A stretch of DNA of 64,000 bases from Flavobacterium sp. UBA7680. GTDB lineage: Bacteria; Bacteroidota; Bacteroidia; Flavobacteriales; Flavobacteriaceae. The stretch covers positions 20,640-84,639 of the forward strand of contig NZ_DLHA01000041.1 of assembly GCF_002482975.1 (NCBI RefSeq), written 5' to 3'. This document shows, one piece after another, positions 33,892 through 41,935 of this stretch. A program made the translations under genes and the position numbers. The notes below the pieces were generated by a model. It had not been told where the DNA came from and did no database searches. It saw only the letters and a program-made list of their open reading frames with translations. Each line of letters begins with the position of its first letter. Position 1 is the stretch's first letter.

Positions 33892-35319
33892 TTAAGCTAA
33901 CAAAGCATTTTTTAATCCTTCGAAATCTACTAAAACCTGTTCGCCTGTCACTAAATTCTTTAAAGCGTAAGAATCTGATGCAATTTCCTGATCGCCTGCA
34001 ATTACTGCAAATGGAATAAAGCGTTTATCTGCATATTGAAATTGTTTTCCAACTTTTACATTATCTGGATACAATTCTACTTTTATATTTTCCTGTCTTA
34101 ATTTCTGAATAGCTTTTGAAGCGTACAAAGCTTCTTTATCTCCATAATTGATAAATATTGCTTTTGAAGTCGCTGCAACAGTTTCCGGGAATAATTGTAA
34201 TTCTTCTAAAACTAAATAAATTCTATCTAATCCAAAAGAGATTCCGACACCGCTCATATTTTTTAAACCAAAAATACCAGTCAAATCGTCGTATCTTCCG
34301 CCACCGCCAATAGAACCCATTGAAACCGTTTTTGGAGCTCCAACTTCAAAAATAGCTCCGGTATAATAATTTAATCCGCGTGCCAAAGTCACATCAAGAT
34401 CTAAAATTGCGCTTGACAATCCTAAAACTGCAACATTGTCACAAATAAATTTTAATTCTTCAACACCTTTCATTCCTTCTTCTGATGAAGCTAATAATTC
34501 TGAAAGCTGCTTGATTTTATCTGCAAAAGTTCCGGTGAAGCTAAAAAGCGGCTGTACTTTTACCAACGCTGTTTCAGAAATACCTTTTTCGATCATTTCT
34601 TTCTTTACGCCATCTTCTCCAATTTTATCTAATTTATCAAGAGCAACTGTAAAATCAATTAATTTATCTGAAGCTCCGATAACTTCCGCAATTCCAGATA
34701 ATATTTTTCTGTTATTGATTTTGATCGTTACACCTTCTAAACCTAAAGAGGTAAAAACGGTATCGTATAACTGAACCAATTCTACTTCCTGCCAAAGTGA
34801 TGTTGAACCCACGACATCGGCATCACATTGATAGAATTCTCTGTAGCGTCCTCTTTGTGGTCTGTCAGCTCTCCAAACTGGCTGAATTTGATATCTTTTA
34901 AAAGGAAATTCAATTTCATTTTGGTGCTGTACAACGTATCTTGCAAACGGAACTGTTAAGTCGTAACGTAATGCTTTTTCTGAAATTCTTCCTGTAAATT
35001 TATTCAGTTCAATTCTTTGACTTAAATCTATTGTTTCGGCAGAATTAACTTGCAGCGATTCTATAGATTCCGGTAATTCAATTTTATTTTTATTGAAGAA
35101 AAAGTTACCTGAATTCAGAATTTTAAAAATCAAACGATCTCCTTCTTCTCCATATTTTCCCATCAAAGTATCTGAGTTTTCAAACGAAGGAGTTTCTATT
35201 GGCTGAAAACCAAACTTTTCAAAATTAGTTTTTATTGTCTGAATAATATATTGACGTTTTGACACCTCGGCAGGCGAAAAATCTCTTGTCCCTTGTGGAA
35301 TACTTGGTTTTGAAGCCAT
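33892..35319 (-). CDS. hisS: Histidyl-tRNA synthetase
   Basis: 475 residues, class II synthetase. Motif 1 is near RDFSPAEVSKRQYIIQTI, motif 2 is RYREFYQCDADVVG near 170, the histidine motifs are ARGLNYYTGAIFEV near 315 and GGGGRYDDL near 336, and motif 3 is GVGISFGLDRIY near 360. The C-terminal anticodon domain is present. About 50 residues longer than the E. coli enzyme owing to an insertion after motif 1 (residues about 65-115). It charges tRNA-His. It is upstream of tRNA-Trp on the same strand. Confidence 0.97.
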   Translation of the reverse strand: MASKPSIPQGTRDFSPAEVSKRQYIIQTIKTNFEKFGFQPIETPSFENSDTLMGKYGEEGDRLIFKILNSGNFFFNKNKIELPESIESLQVNSAETIDLSQRIELNKFTGRISEKALRYDLTVPFARYVVQHQNEIEFPFKRYQIQPVWRADRPQRGRYREFYQCDADVVGSTSLWQEVELVQLYDTVFTSLGLEGVTIKINNRKILSGIAEVIGASDKLIDFTVALDKLDKIGEDGVKKEMIEKGISETALVKVQPLFSFTGTFADKIKQLSELLASSEEGMKGVEELKFICDNVAVLGLSSAILDLDVTLARGLNYYTGAIFEVGAPKTVSMGSIGGGGRYDDLTGIFGLKNMSGVGISFGLDRIYLVLEELQLFPETVAATSKAIFINYGDKEALYASKAIQKLRQENIKVELYPDNVKVGKQFQYADKRFIPFAVIAGDQEIASDSYALKNLVTGEQVLVDFEGLKNALLA

Positions 35320-35502
35320 CTTTTTTATTTTAGATTTCTGATTTTAGATTTTAGATTTACTGTGAAATCTAAAAACCTAAAATTCTTTGATATTATTTTC
35401 TTTTAATTTTAATCGACTGCAAATATCTTACTTTTTAAAATAAATAATAGCGGTTCGAAAACAAACTTGTAACAAAAACCGTATTTTCGTGACAAATTGG
35501 TC

Positions 35503-36747
35503 ATGATGCTAAAATTATTTAAAGAAAATATCCGAATTGCTTTTGGTTCTATCAAAACTCAATTACTGCGAACCATTCTTACTGTTTTAATTATTGCTAT
35601 CGGAATTACCGCTTTGGTTGGAATTTTAACTGTTGTAACAGCACTTGAAAATACGGTTTCGACCAATTTTGCTTCGATGGGAGCGAATACTTTTAACATC
35701 AATCAATATGAAAATACAGTTCGTAACCGCGGCGGAAATGAACGAGAAGTTATAAATCCTATTATTTCTTACCCTGAAGCGGTTGCTTTTAAAAATAAAT
35801 ACAAATATCCTTTTACTGAAACTTCTCTTTCCTTTACGGCAACATCAAAAGCCGAAGTAAAATATTTAGATACTAAAACAGATCCTGAAATTACGGTTGT
35901 AGGGGTTGACGAACATTTTATTTCAAACTCAGGTTTAGAAACTACTTTAGGTCGTTCTTTTAATCAATTTGATATTGATAACAATACCTATTCCTGCGTT
36001 GTAGGTTCTGATTTTGAAAAAGGTTTATTAAAAGATGTGAACCCAATTGATAAAGTAATTTCGATTCGCGGTGCACGCTTTAAAGTTATTGGCGTTTTAA
36101 AAGAAAAAGGTTCGACATTTGGAAACAGTCAGGATTTACGCGTTTTAATTCCTATTCAGGTGGCACGTTCTTTATTTACTGCACCTAACATTAATTATAC
36201 TGTCAGTGTGATGGTTTCTAAAAAAGAACTTCTGGATGAAGCCGTTGATAATGCAACAAGTACAATGCGAAGAGTTCGAAAACTAAGTCCTGTTCGTGAT
36301 AATAATTTTGGCATTGGTCGAAGTGATGATTTAATCAACAGAATTTTAGGAATTACAAAATACTTAGGCTGGGCATCGTGGATTATTTCTGTTATAACCA
36401 TTTTAGGTTCATCAATCGCTTTAATGAATATTATGATTGTTTCGGTTACAGAACGTACTCGCGAAATTGGTGTTCGAAAAGCTTTGGGTGCAACAAAAGT
36501 GACAATTTCTGTTCAGTTTTTTATTGAAACTTTATTAATTGGACAAATTGGCGGTTTGGTCGGAATTGTGTTAGGAATTCTAATAGGTTTCGCTTTTGCA
36601 GCCGCAATGAGTTTTGCTTTCGTGATTCCGTGGATGGCAATTTTTGCTGCTTTTGGAACCAGTTTTATGGTCGCAATTGTTTCTGGTTTATATCCTGCAA
36701 TTAAAGCTTCACAATTAGATCCTATTGAGGCTTTGCGATATGAGTAA
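35503..36747 (+). CDS. MacB-like ABC transporter permease
   Basis: 414 residues from the ATG at 35503 (a second ATG follows at once; the in-frame TTG at 35497 is less likely). The N-terminal helix QLLRTILTVLIIAIGITALVGILTVV is followed by a MacB_PCD-type periplasmic domain and three C-terminal FtsX-family helices (LGWASWIISVITILGSSIALMNIMIVSVTERTREIGVRKALGATK). This is a MacB/LolC-type permease working with a separate LolD-like ATPase not encoded here. It likely exports lipoproteins, peptides or macrolides. Confidence 0.9.
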   Translation: MMLKLFKENIRIAFGSIKTQLLRTILTVLIIAIGITALVGILTVVTALENTVSTNFASMGANTFNINQYENTVRNRGGNEREVINPIISYPEAVAFKNKYKYPFTETSLSFTATSKAEVKYLDTKTDPEITVVGVDEHFISNSGLETTLGRSFNQFDIDNNTYSCVVGSDFEKGLLKDVNPIDKVISIRGARFKVIGVLKEKGSTFGNSQDLRVLIPIQVARSLFTAPNINYTVSVMVSKKELLDEAVDNATSTMRRVRKLSPVRDNNFGIGRSDDLINRILGITKYLGWASWIISVITILGSSIALMNIMIVSVTERTREIGVRKALGATKVTISVQFFIETLLIGQIGGLVGIVLGILIGFAFAAAMSFAFVIPWMAIFAAFGTSFMVAIVSGLYPAIKASQLDPIEALRYE

Positions 36748-36756
36748 TCTTCACGT

Positions 36757-36791
36757 TTCCTGCAAGGTTTCCAAAACCTTGTAGGTTTAAA
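36757..36791. repeat. CTACAAGGTTTT repeat, unit A (inverted relative to B and C)
   Basis: TTTCCTGCAAGGTTTCC... is complementary in order to units B and C, and its core CAAGGTTTCCAAAACCTTG is itself a palindrome. Ten bases after the permease stop. Confidence 0.85.
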
Positions 36792-36812
36792 ATTTATTAA
36801 CGATGAAAATAC

Positions 36813-36844
36813 AATACCTACAAGGTTTTGGAAACCTTGCAGGA
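36813..36844. repeat. 32-bp direct repeat, unit B
   Basis: Identical over 32 bases to unit C (37357-37388). Holds the stop codon and the last codons (CKVSKTL) of the minus-strand ORF 36818-37087. Confidence 0.95.
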
Positions 36845-37087
36845 CTCTGAAATAGTTTTCATAAGTTTTCTTTTTTCAACTCCTATTATATCAAATTCAA
36901 AATAATCCTCGAACTCAATTATTTCATGAGGCTGCTCATTTAGAATTCTATCTACTGTCTCACCATCAAATGTTACAGTTTCAGCAAATAGATCATCTAC
37001 AATTAAAATACAATTGTCGTGCAAATAAAAAAAAGGGAAATCTAAGGAGTAATCAATTACATTTCTTTTCAACCTTTTATTTTTCAA
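36818..37087 (-). CDS. Small protein, probably the 3' part of a frameshifted gene
   Basis: 89 residues from a TTG: MKNKRLKRNVIDYSLDFPFFYLHD, ending EKRKLMKTISESCKVSKTL. Strand-rich and acidic in the middle. The same frame stays open upstream without an ATG or GTG start (reading ...VNLIFFRFIYQWGIIDLKNKRL), into the end of ORF 37132-37341. One added A in a five-A run (minus strand; five T at 37137-37141) would join the two. The final seven residues come from repeat B. No family recognised. Confidence 0.45.
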   Translation of the reverse strand: MKNKRLKRNVIDYSLDFPFFYLHDNCILIVDDLFAETVTFDGETVDRILNEQPHEIIEFEDYFEFDIIGVEKRKLMKTISESCKVSKTL

Positions 37088-37131
37088 ATCAATTATTCCC
37101 CATTGATAAATAAATCTGAAGAAAATTAGAT

Positions 37132-37341
37132 TTACATTTTTGAAATAAACAAAGCTAAATCGTCTAATTTCAAATTATTTTCATTGAGAAAAAATTTTGC
37201 ATTAATGTTATATTCTGGTATTTCTTCAAACTCAAAATCAACATAGCAAATCTTTAAATCTGAAGAATTGTCAGAAGGAATTTCGATATCAAATCTTTCA
37301 GATATTTGATGTGTATTAAAATTCCTAATTTGTAATTTCAT
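37132..37341 (-). CDS. Small protein, probably the 5' part of a frameshifted gene
   Basis: 69 residues, MKLQIRNFNTHQISERFDIEIPSDNSSDLKICYVDFEFEE, ending LALFISKM. Acidic, no signal peptide, beta-strand pattern. Starts 20 bp after the prmC stop, so it is likely read from the prmC transcript. Together with the ORF at 36818 it would form one protein of about 170 residues if a single base were restored. It may be one frame-disrupted gene, a sequencing error at the homopolymer, or two small proteins. Confidence 0.5.
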   Translation of the reverse strand: MKLQIRNFNTHQISERFDIEIPSDNSSDLKICYVDFEFEEIPEYNINAKFFLNENNLKLDDLALFISKM

Positions 37342-37356
37342 TAGCTATAGAATAAA

Positions 37357-37388
37357 AATACCTACAAGGTTTTGGAAACCTTGCAGGA
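37357..37388. repeat. 32-bp direct repeat, unit C
   Basis: Identical to unit B (36813-36844). Holds the stop codon and last codons (CKVSKTL) of prmC. Confidence 0.95.
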
Positions 37389-38228
37389 AATCATGCGGTC
37401 GTTATCGTAGATATCTTTTCTAAGATCGATATTTATAAAATCCATTTTACCTAATAAATCAATCATTTCTTTTCCTAAATATTGATTGATTTCAAAGTAT
37501 AATTGCCCATTTTCTAAGAGATTATTATGTGCTAAAGAAGCAATTTTTCTGTAAAAAACCAATGCATCATTATCGTCTACAAATAATGCTAAATGTGGTT
37601 CGTAATCGAGAACATTTTTCTTTATTTCTTCTTTTTCAAGATTTCGTACATAAGGCGGGTTTGAAACAATTATATCAAATTGACATTTCAATTCTTCTGT
37701 TTCTAAAATATCCTGAAACATAAAAGTAACATCAACCTTGTTTCTGTTGGCATTTCGTTTTGCAGTTTCTATTGCTTTTTTTGAAACATCGATAGCATAT
37801 ACATCTGCATGAGGCAGATTTTTAGCCAGCGAAATGGCAATACATCCGCTTCCGGTGCCTATATCAAGAATTTTTAGTTTTTTGGTCTTATCGAATGGTT
37901 TATTTTCGTTGATAATCCATTCGACTAATTCTTCAGTTTCCGGTCTTGGAATCAAAACATTTTCGTTTACTTCAAATTCTAAACCGTAAAAACTGGTTTT
38001 ACCTAATAAATACTGAATTGGAACTTCTTTTTTTAGCTGTGCTAACAATAGTTCCCAAACAGCAAAATCTGACTCAGAAAAAAATAATTCGTGATTTAAA
38101 GCCAAATCTATTTGACGCAGCCTGTGTTTATCTTCTAAAATTAAATAGAAAAAACTTTCTGCTTCGTACGCATCGTACAAAGGAGATAACTCTTTAATAA
38201 ACTGAGTACGATATTGTTTGATTTTCAT
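37362..38228 (-). CDS. prmC: Release-factor glutamine methyltransferase PrmC
   Basis: 288 residues. An N-terminal helical domain (1-90) precedes the SAM fold: motif I LKILDIGTGSGCIAISLA near 113-130 and the catalytic NPPY in VSNPPYV near 190. PrmC methylates the GGQ glutamine of RF1/RF2. The natural C-terminus of relatives stops near the NDRMI sequence; here it continues SCKVSKTL, which is encoded by repeat C. The tail is unlikely to disturb catalysis. Confidence 0.95.
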   Translation of the reverse strand: MKIKQYRTQFIKELSPLYDAYEAESFFYLILEDKHRLRQIDLALNHELFFSESDFAVWELLLAQLKKEVPIQYLLGKTSFYGLEFEVNENVLIPRPETEELVEWIINENKPFDKTKKLKILDIGTGSGCIAISLAKNLPHADVYAIDVSKKAIETAKRNANRNKVDVTFMFQDILETEELKCQFDIIVSNPPYVRNLEKEEIKKNVLDYEPHLALFVDDNDALVFYRKIASLAHNNLLENGQLYFEINQYLGKEMIDLLGKMDFINIDLRKDIYDNDRMISCKVSKTL

Positions 38229-38305
38229 TGCGTTTATTGCGTATTATTTTTCAGCCAAAGCTAATTATTCTTCATATAATATTTCACAAAACCAATTCAT
38301 TACAA

Positions 38306-38797
38306 TTAGTTCTGCAAATCTTTCAACATCCAGACTGGGCAAGAATTGTGCCCGGTACAACCCATTGGTTCATCTAAATATTCAAAACCTGATTTTCTAT
38401 ATAACTTTTGTGCCGCATGCATAAACGGCATTGTTTCTATGTAACATTTTTCAAAACCAAAATTCCTGGCTTCATTTAGGCATTCATCCATCATTTTACT
38501 TCCAATTCCTAATCCACGAACTTCTGGTAAAAAATACATTTTTTGCAACTCACAAATTTTAGGATCGCCATTTTCCAACGGCGCAATTCCGGCACAGCCT
38601 AAAATTTCGCCTTCACTTTCAACTACAAAATAGACTGATTGCGATTTATTGTATTCTTCAAACATTAAATCTAAATATGGATCTGCATAAGCGGTTCCCA
38701 CTTTTGGAATTTCCATTTCGTCAAAAACAGATCGTATTAATTTTGCAACTGCCTGATTGTCTTCTTTTTTAATTTTTCTGATAACCCAATTTCTCAT
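38306..38797 (-). CDS. GNAT acetyltransferase
   Basis: 163 residues. MRNWVIRKIKKEDNQAVAKLIRSVFDEM is the first strand-helix; the acetyl-CoA loop FLPEVRGLGIGSKMMDECLNEAR (about 90-112) has the R/QxxGxG/A pattern; the C-terminal segment is TMPFMHAAQKLYRKSGFEYLDEPM. The ending PMGCTGHNSCPVWMLKDL with a Cys pair is common to Flavobacterium relatives. The acceptor is unknown. It is divergent from ribD. Confidence 0.85.
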   Translation of the reverse strand: MRNWVIRKIKKEDNQAVAKLIRSVFDEMEIPKVGTAYADPYLDLMFEEYNKSQSVYFVVESEGEILGCAGIAPLENGDPKICELQKMYFLPEVRGLGIGSKMMDECLNEARNFGFEKCYIETMPFMHAAQKLYRKSGFEYLDEPMGCTGHNSCPVWMLKDLQN

Positions 38798-38911
38798 TTT
38801 ATTTTTTCACTTGTATCTACAAAAATAAAAATACTTTTTCGATAGTTTCATAACATTTTGTTTTGTTTCACAACAATAATTGCAATATTAGACTCAAAAC
38901 TCAAAAATAAT

Positions 38912-38919
38912 TACTTTTG
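38912..38919 (+). promoter_or_regulatory. -7 element TACTTTTG before ribD
   Basis: A perfect TAnnTTTG that ends 4 bases before the GTG start at 38924. If it is used, the transcript would begin at or next to the start codon. No -33 TTTG is visible. Confidence 0.45.
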
Positions 38920-38923
38920 CAGG

Positions 38924-39973
38924 GTGAATATACATGAGAAATATATTAAACGATGCATTGAACTTGCTAAAAATGGTTTTGGAACAACTTATCCAAATCC
39001 AATGGTAGGCAGTGTAATTGTTTATGAAGATAAAATTATTGGTGAAGGCTGGCACAAAAAAGCCGGCGAACCACACGCCGAAGTAAATGCGGTTCGATCT
39101 GTAAAAGATAAATCGTTATTAAAAAAAGCTACAATTTATGTTAGTTTAGAACCTTGTTCACATTTTGGAAAAACGCCGCCTTGCTGTGATTTAATTATTG
39201 CAAACGAGATTCCGAATGTGGTTATTGGAACGGTTGATCCTAACGAAAAAGTGGCCGGAAAAGGAATTAAAAAACTCGTTGAAGCTGGAGCAAATGTAAC
39301 CGTAGGCATTTTAGAAGATGAATGCAACGAACTCAACAAACGCTTTTTTACTTTTCACCAAAAAAAGAGACCTTATATTATAGTAAAGTGGGCAGAAAGT
39401 CAGGACGGATTTTTAGCTCCCGAAAAAGAAGAAGATCAAGAACGTAAACCAGTTTGGATTACTAATCAATATTCCAGACAATTGGTTCATAAATGGCGAA
39501 GTGAAGAGCAGGCTATTTTAGCTGGCACGCAGACGGTTGTTGATGATAATCCGAAATTGAATGTTCGCGATTGGTCAGGAAATAATCCTGTTCGGGTGGT
39601 TTTAGATCAAAACAACCGAATTTCAAAAGATAGTTTTGTTTTTGATGACAGCGTAAAAACGATTGTATTTTCGAAATCTGAAAATAATGTTTCGACTGAA
39701 AACACGATTTTTGAAAAGATTGATTTTAATAAAAATCTGATTGAGAATATTTTATCTGTTTTATATCAGCATCAAATTCAATCTATAATTATTGAAGGCG
39801 GAAGGCAGACTTTGCAGTCTTTTATAGATCAAAATATTTGGGATGAAGCCAGAATTTTTGTTGGAAAAAATACTTTTGAAAAAGGAACAAAAGCACCAGA
39901 ACTTCAAAAGAAAAATGCCATTAAAACTTATATTCAAAACGACGAATTAATATACGTAAGAAATAATGATTGA
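38924..39973 (+). CDS. ribD: Bifunctional riboflavin deaminase/reductase RibD
   Basis: About 350 residues from GTG at 38924 (VNIHEKYIKRCIELAKNGFGTTYPNPMVGSV); the frame is open to 38858, but the upstream 22 residues do not resemble the family. The deaminase domain holds zinc ligands in GEPHAEVNA and SLEPCSHFGKTPPCC; the C-terminal reductase domain has VKWAESQDGFLA. It deaminates and reduces 2,5-diamino-6-ribosylamino-pyrimidinone phosphate in riboflavin synthesis. It overlaps the next gene by 8 bp. Confidence 0.94.
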   Translation: MNIHEKYIKRCIELAKNGFGTTYPNPMVGSVIVYEDKIIGEGWHKKAGEPHAEVNAVRSVKDKSLLKKATIYVSLEPCSHFGKTPPCCDLIIANEIPNVVIGTVDPNEKVAGKGIKKLVEAGANVTVGILEDECNELNKRFFTFHQKKRPYIIVKWAESQDGFLAPEKEEDQERKPVWITNQYSRQLVHKWRSEEQAILAGTQTVVDDNPKLNVRDWSGNNPVRVVLDQNNRISKDSFVFDDSVKTIVFSKSENNVSTENTIFEKIDFNKNLIENILSVLYQHQIQSIIIEGGRQTLQSFIDQNIWDEARIFVGKNTFEKGTKAPELQKKNAIKTYIQNDELIYVRNND

Positions 39974-40568
39974 TACGATAATTTTTGACTTTGGAGATAT
40001 TTTTATCAATTTAGACAAACAAGGAACAATTTCTGGATTGCAAAATTTAGGTTTGACAGAATGGAACGCTGAACTTGACCGCTTGAATTTATTGTATGAA
40101 ACCGGAGATGTTTCCTACGATGATTTTATAAGCGGATTTCAAAAACAGCTTCCGAATGCTTCAGTTGAAGAAATCCTAAAAGCCTGGAATGCGGTTTTAG
40201 CTGATTTCCCTTCTTATCGATTAGATTTCTTAAAAGAGCTTTCAAAAAAATATCGTTTGTTTTTATTAAGTAATACAGATGCTATTCATATTGGTACTTT
40301 TGAAAAAACGGTTGGGATTCCTTTTTATACTGATTTCTATAATTGTTTTGAGAAAGTTCATTTCTCTTTTGAAATCAGAAAACGAAAACCAAATGCGGAG
40401 TCCTTTCAACATTTAATTGATGAACATAATTTAATTGCGGAGCAAACGTTATTTGTTGATGATAAAAAAGAAAACACTGATGCCGCTGCAGCATTAGGTT
40501 TACAGGTTTGGAATTTACAAGTAGGCAAGGAAGATGTAGTTGATTTGTTTGACAAAGAATTATTATAA
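39966..40568 (+). CDS. HAD-family hydrolase
   Basis: 200 residues. Motif 1 is IIFDFGDIFINLD (residues 5-17), where the second Asp of the DxD motif is replaced by Gly, as in many YihX-like hydrolases. Motif 2 is LFLLSNTDA near 98; motif 3/4 is LFVDDKKENTDAAAALG near 157. It is similar to YihX/HAD-IA phosphatases acting on sugar phosphates or FMN. The start overlaps ribD by 8 bp and may supply the phosphatase step of flavin synthesis; that is an inference. Confidence 0.85.
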   Translation: MIDTIIFDFGDIFINLDKQGTISGLQNLGLTEWNAELDRLNLLYETGDVSYDDFISGFQKQLPNASVEEILKAWNAVLADFPSYRLDFLKELSKKYRLFLLSNTDAIHIGTFEKTVGIPFYTDFYNCFEKVHFSFEIRKRKPNAESFQHLIDEHNLIAEQTLFVDDKKENTDAAAALGLQVWNLQVGKEDVVDLFDKELL

Positions 40569-40577
40569 AAGATATTT

Positions 40578-40653
40578 GGTCACAGATTAAAAGGATTCAC
40601 ACAGATTATTTACATCAGTTAAAAAAATCCTTTTAATCCCTTTAATCTGTGGC
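40578..40653. repeat. GGTCACAGATTAAAAGGATT inverted repeat
   Basis: The left arm GGTCACAGATTAAAAGGATT pairs with AATCCCTTTAATCTGTGGCT. It lies 10 bp after the HAD gene stop; same word family as 9290-9363. Confidence 0.8.
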
Positions 40654-40680
40654 TAAAAAAAATAATTTAGAATATTAGAT

Positions 40681-41313
40681 TTGGAATATAACGATACGTA
40701 TCAAACCATTGCCAGTGCATCTGAGGAAGTTCTTTTTAAAGAAAAAGGAAGCAAATTCTTTGGTTACGCATTTCCTATAGAAACTGACGATGAAGTAAAA
40801 CCGATTATTGAGGATTTAAGAAAACTTCATCCGCATGCTGTACATTATTGTTATGCTTATCAATTGGGTACGGCTCCAAAAATTTCGTATCGTGCCAACG
40901 ATGATGGAGAACCAAGTAATACTGCCGGCGCTCCTATATATGGACAAATACAATCTTTTGGAGTAACCAACATTCTTATAGTTGTGGTTCGTATTTTTGG
41001 CGGTACAAAATTAGGCGTTGGCGGTTTAATCGCGGCTTATCGAACAACGGCGCAAATGACATTAGAAGTTTGTGAAATTGTTGAAAAAACAATTGATGTT
41101 CAGTTTTTAATTTCTTTTGACTACAAAAACATGAACAAGGTGATGAGGGTTATAAAGGAAAAAAAACTGGACATAATTTCTCAGGAAATGGAAATGGATG
41201 AAGATTCCGGACTGCCAATTGGCAAGATAATAACCAAAACACGAAAAAAAAATGCCGAATCTATATTCGACATTTTTGATTTAATGTTTGAAATCGATAT
41301 TAAAATTGTGTAA
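40681..41313 (+). CDS. YigZ/IMPACT (UPF0029) family protein
   Basis: 210 residues from a TTG at 40681 (MEYNDTYQTIASASEEVLFKEKGSKFFGYAFPIE). The family core has HPHAVHYCYAYQLG, DDGEPSNTAGAPIYGQI and VVVRIFGGTKLGVGGLIAAYR near 57-120, all typical of YigZ/YIH1. A C-terminal ferredoxin-like domain follows. The biochemical role is not settled; the fold binds nucleic acid or regulates translation kinases in eukaryotes. It starts TTG with no better codon nearby. Confidence 0.9.
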   Translation: MEYNDTYQTIASASEEVLFKEKGSKFFGYAFPIETDDEVKPIIEDLRKLHPHAVHYCYAYQLGTAPKISYRANDDGEPSNTAGAPIYGQIQSFGVTNILIVVVRIFGGTKLGVGGLIAAYRTTAQMTLEVCEIVEKTIDVQFLISFDYKNMNKVMRVIKEKKLDIISQEMEMDEDSGLPIGKIITKTRKKNAESIFDIFDLMFEIDIKIV

Positions 41314-41344
41314 TTTAGTATAAAAACATCTTTCGTTTTAACAA

Positions 41345-41749
41345 TTACGTTAGCGTTTTAAACAATTCCAAAATATAATCTGGAGGAGCAGTTGGGCGAC
41401 CCGTTTTTAACGAAATAAATACTAAAATAAACACTGCGGTTGTTAATAACTCATTTGCCTCATTATAGATTTCGCAGTCGAATTCGATCTTAACAGACGA
41501 CTGACTTTTGAATGTCGTATGAATTGTTAAAAGCTCATCATAACGTGCTGATTTTTTATAGTTGATCTGCATCGAAACAATTGGAAGTCCAATTCCGCTT
41601 TCTTCCATACTTGCGTACGAAATCCCTTTATTTCTAAGCCATTCCACACGTCCAATTTCAAAATAAGGCACATAATTTCCGTGATAAACGACGCCCATTT
41701 GGTCAGTTTCGGAGTAACGAACACGCACTTGCGTTTGATGATTTTTCAT
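41345..41749 (-). CDS. Acyl-CoA thioesterase (YbgC-like hotdog fold)
   Basis: 134 residues. VRVRYSETDQMGVVYHGNYVPYFEIGRVEWLR is the hotdog active-site strand-helix; the catalytic Asp is in SETDQMG (residue 17), followed by YHGNY. The family hydrolyses short- or medium-chain acyl-CoAs; YbgC in other bacteria is linked to Tol-Pal, but no tol genes are here. It is divergent from dnaA with a 186-bp gap between starts. Cytosolic. Confidence 0.9.
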   Translation of the reverse strand: MKNHQTQVRVRYSETDQMGVVYHGNYVPYFEIGRVEWLRNKGISYASMEESGIGLPIVSMQINYKKSARYDELLTIHTTFKSQSSVKIEFDCEIYNEANELLTTAVFILVFISLKTGRPTAPPDYILELFKTLT

Positions 41750-41935
41750 TATTTATACATTAAAAAATTTAAAATTACTGAAGTTCTCTTACAACATTTT
41801 TTTATAAAATTAGATACCAAAATATTTTTTTTTACAGAAATTTGTTCACATATTTGTTATCCTGAAAAACGGAAAAATTTTGCTCCTATTTTATAGGAGA
41901 ATCTTTATCAATAATAAAAAAATTTATTTGAATCT

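Noticed and set aside
36757..37388. CRISPR array from the three CTACAAGGTTTT repeats
   Set aside because: Three copies only, one inverted, spacing of 20 and 510 bases, and they overlap coding ends; there is no cas gene.
41750..41935. Replication origin upstream of dnaA
   Set aside because: No TTATCCACA-like boxes or AT-rich tandem repeats were seen; the region is only AT-rich, and dnaN is not adjacent.
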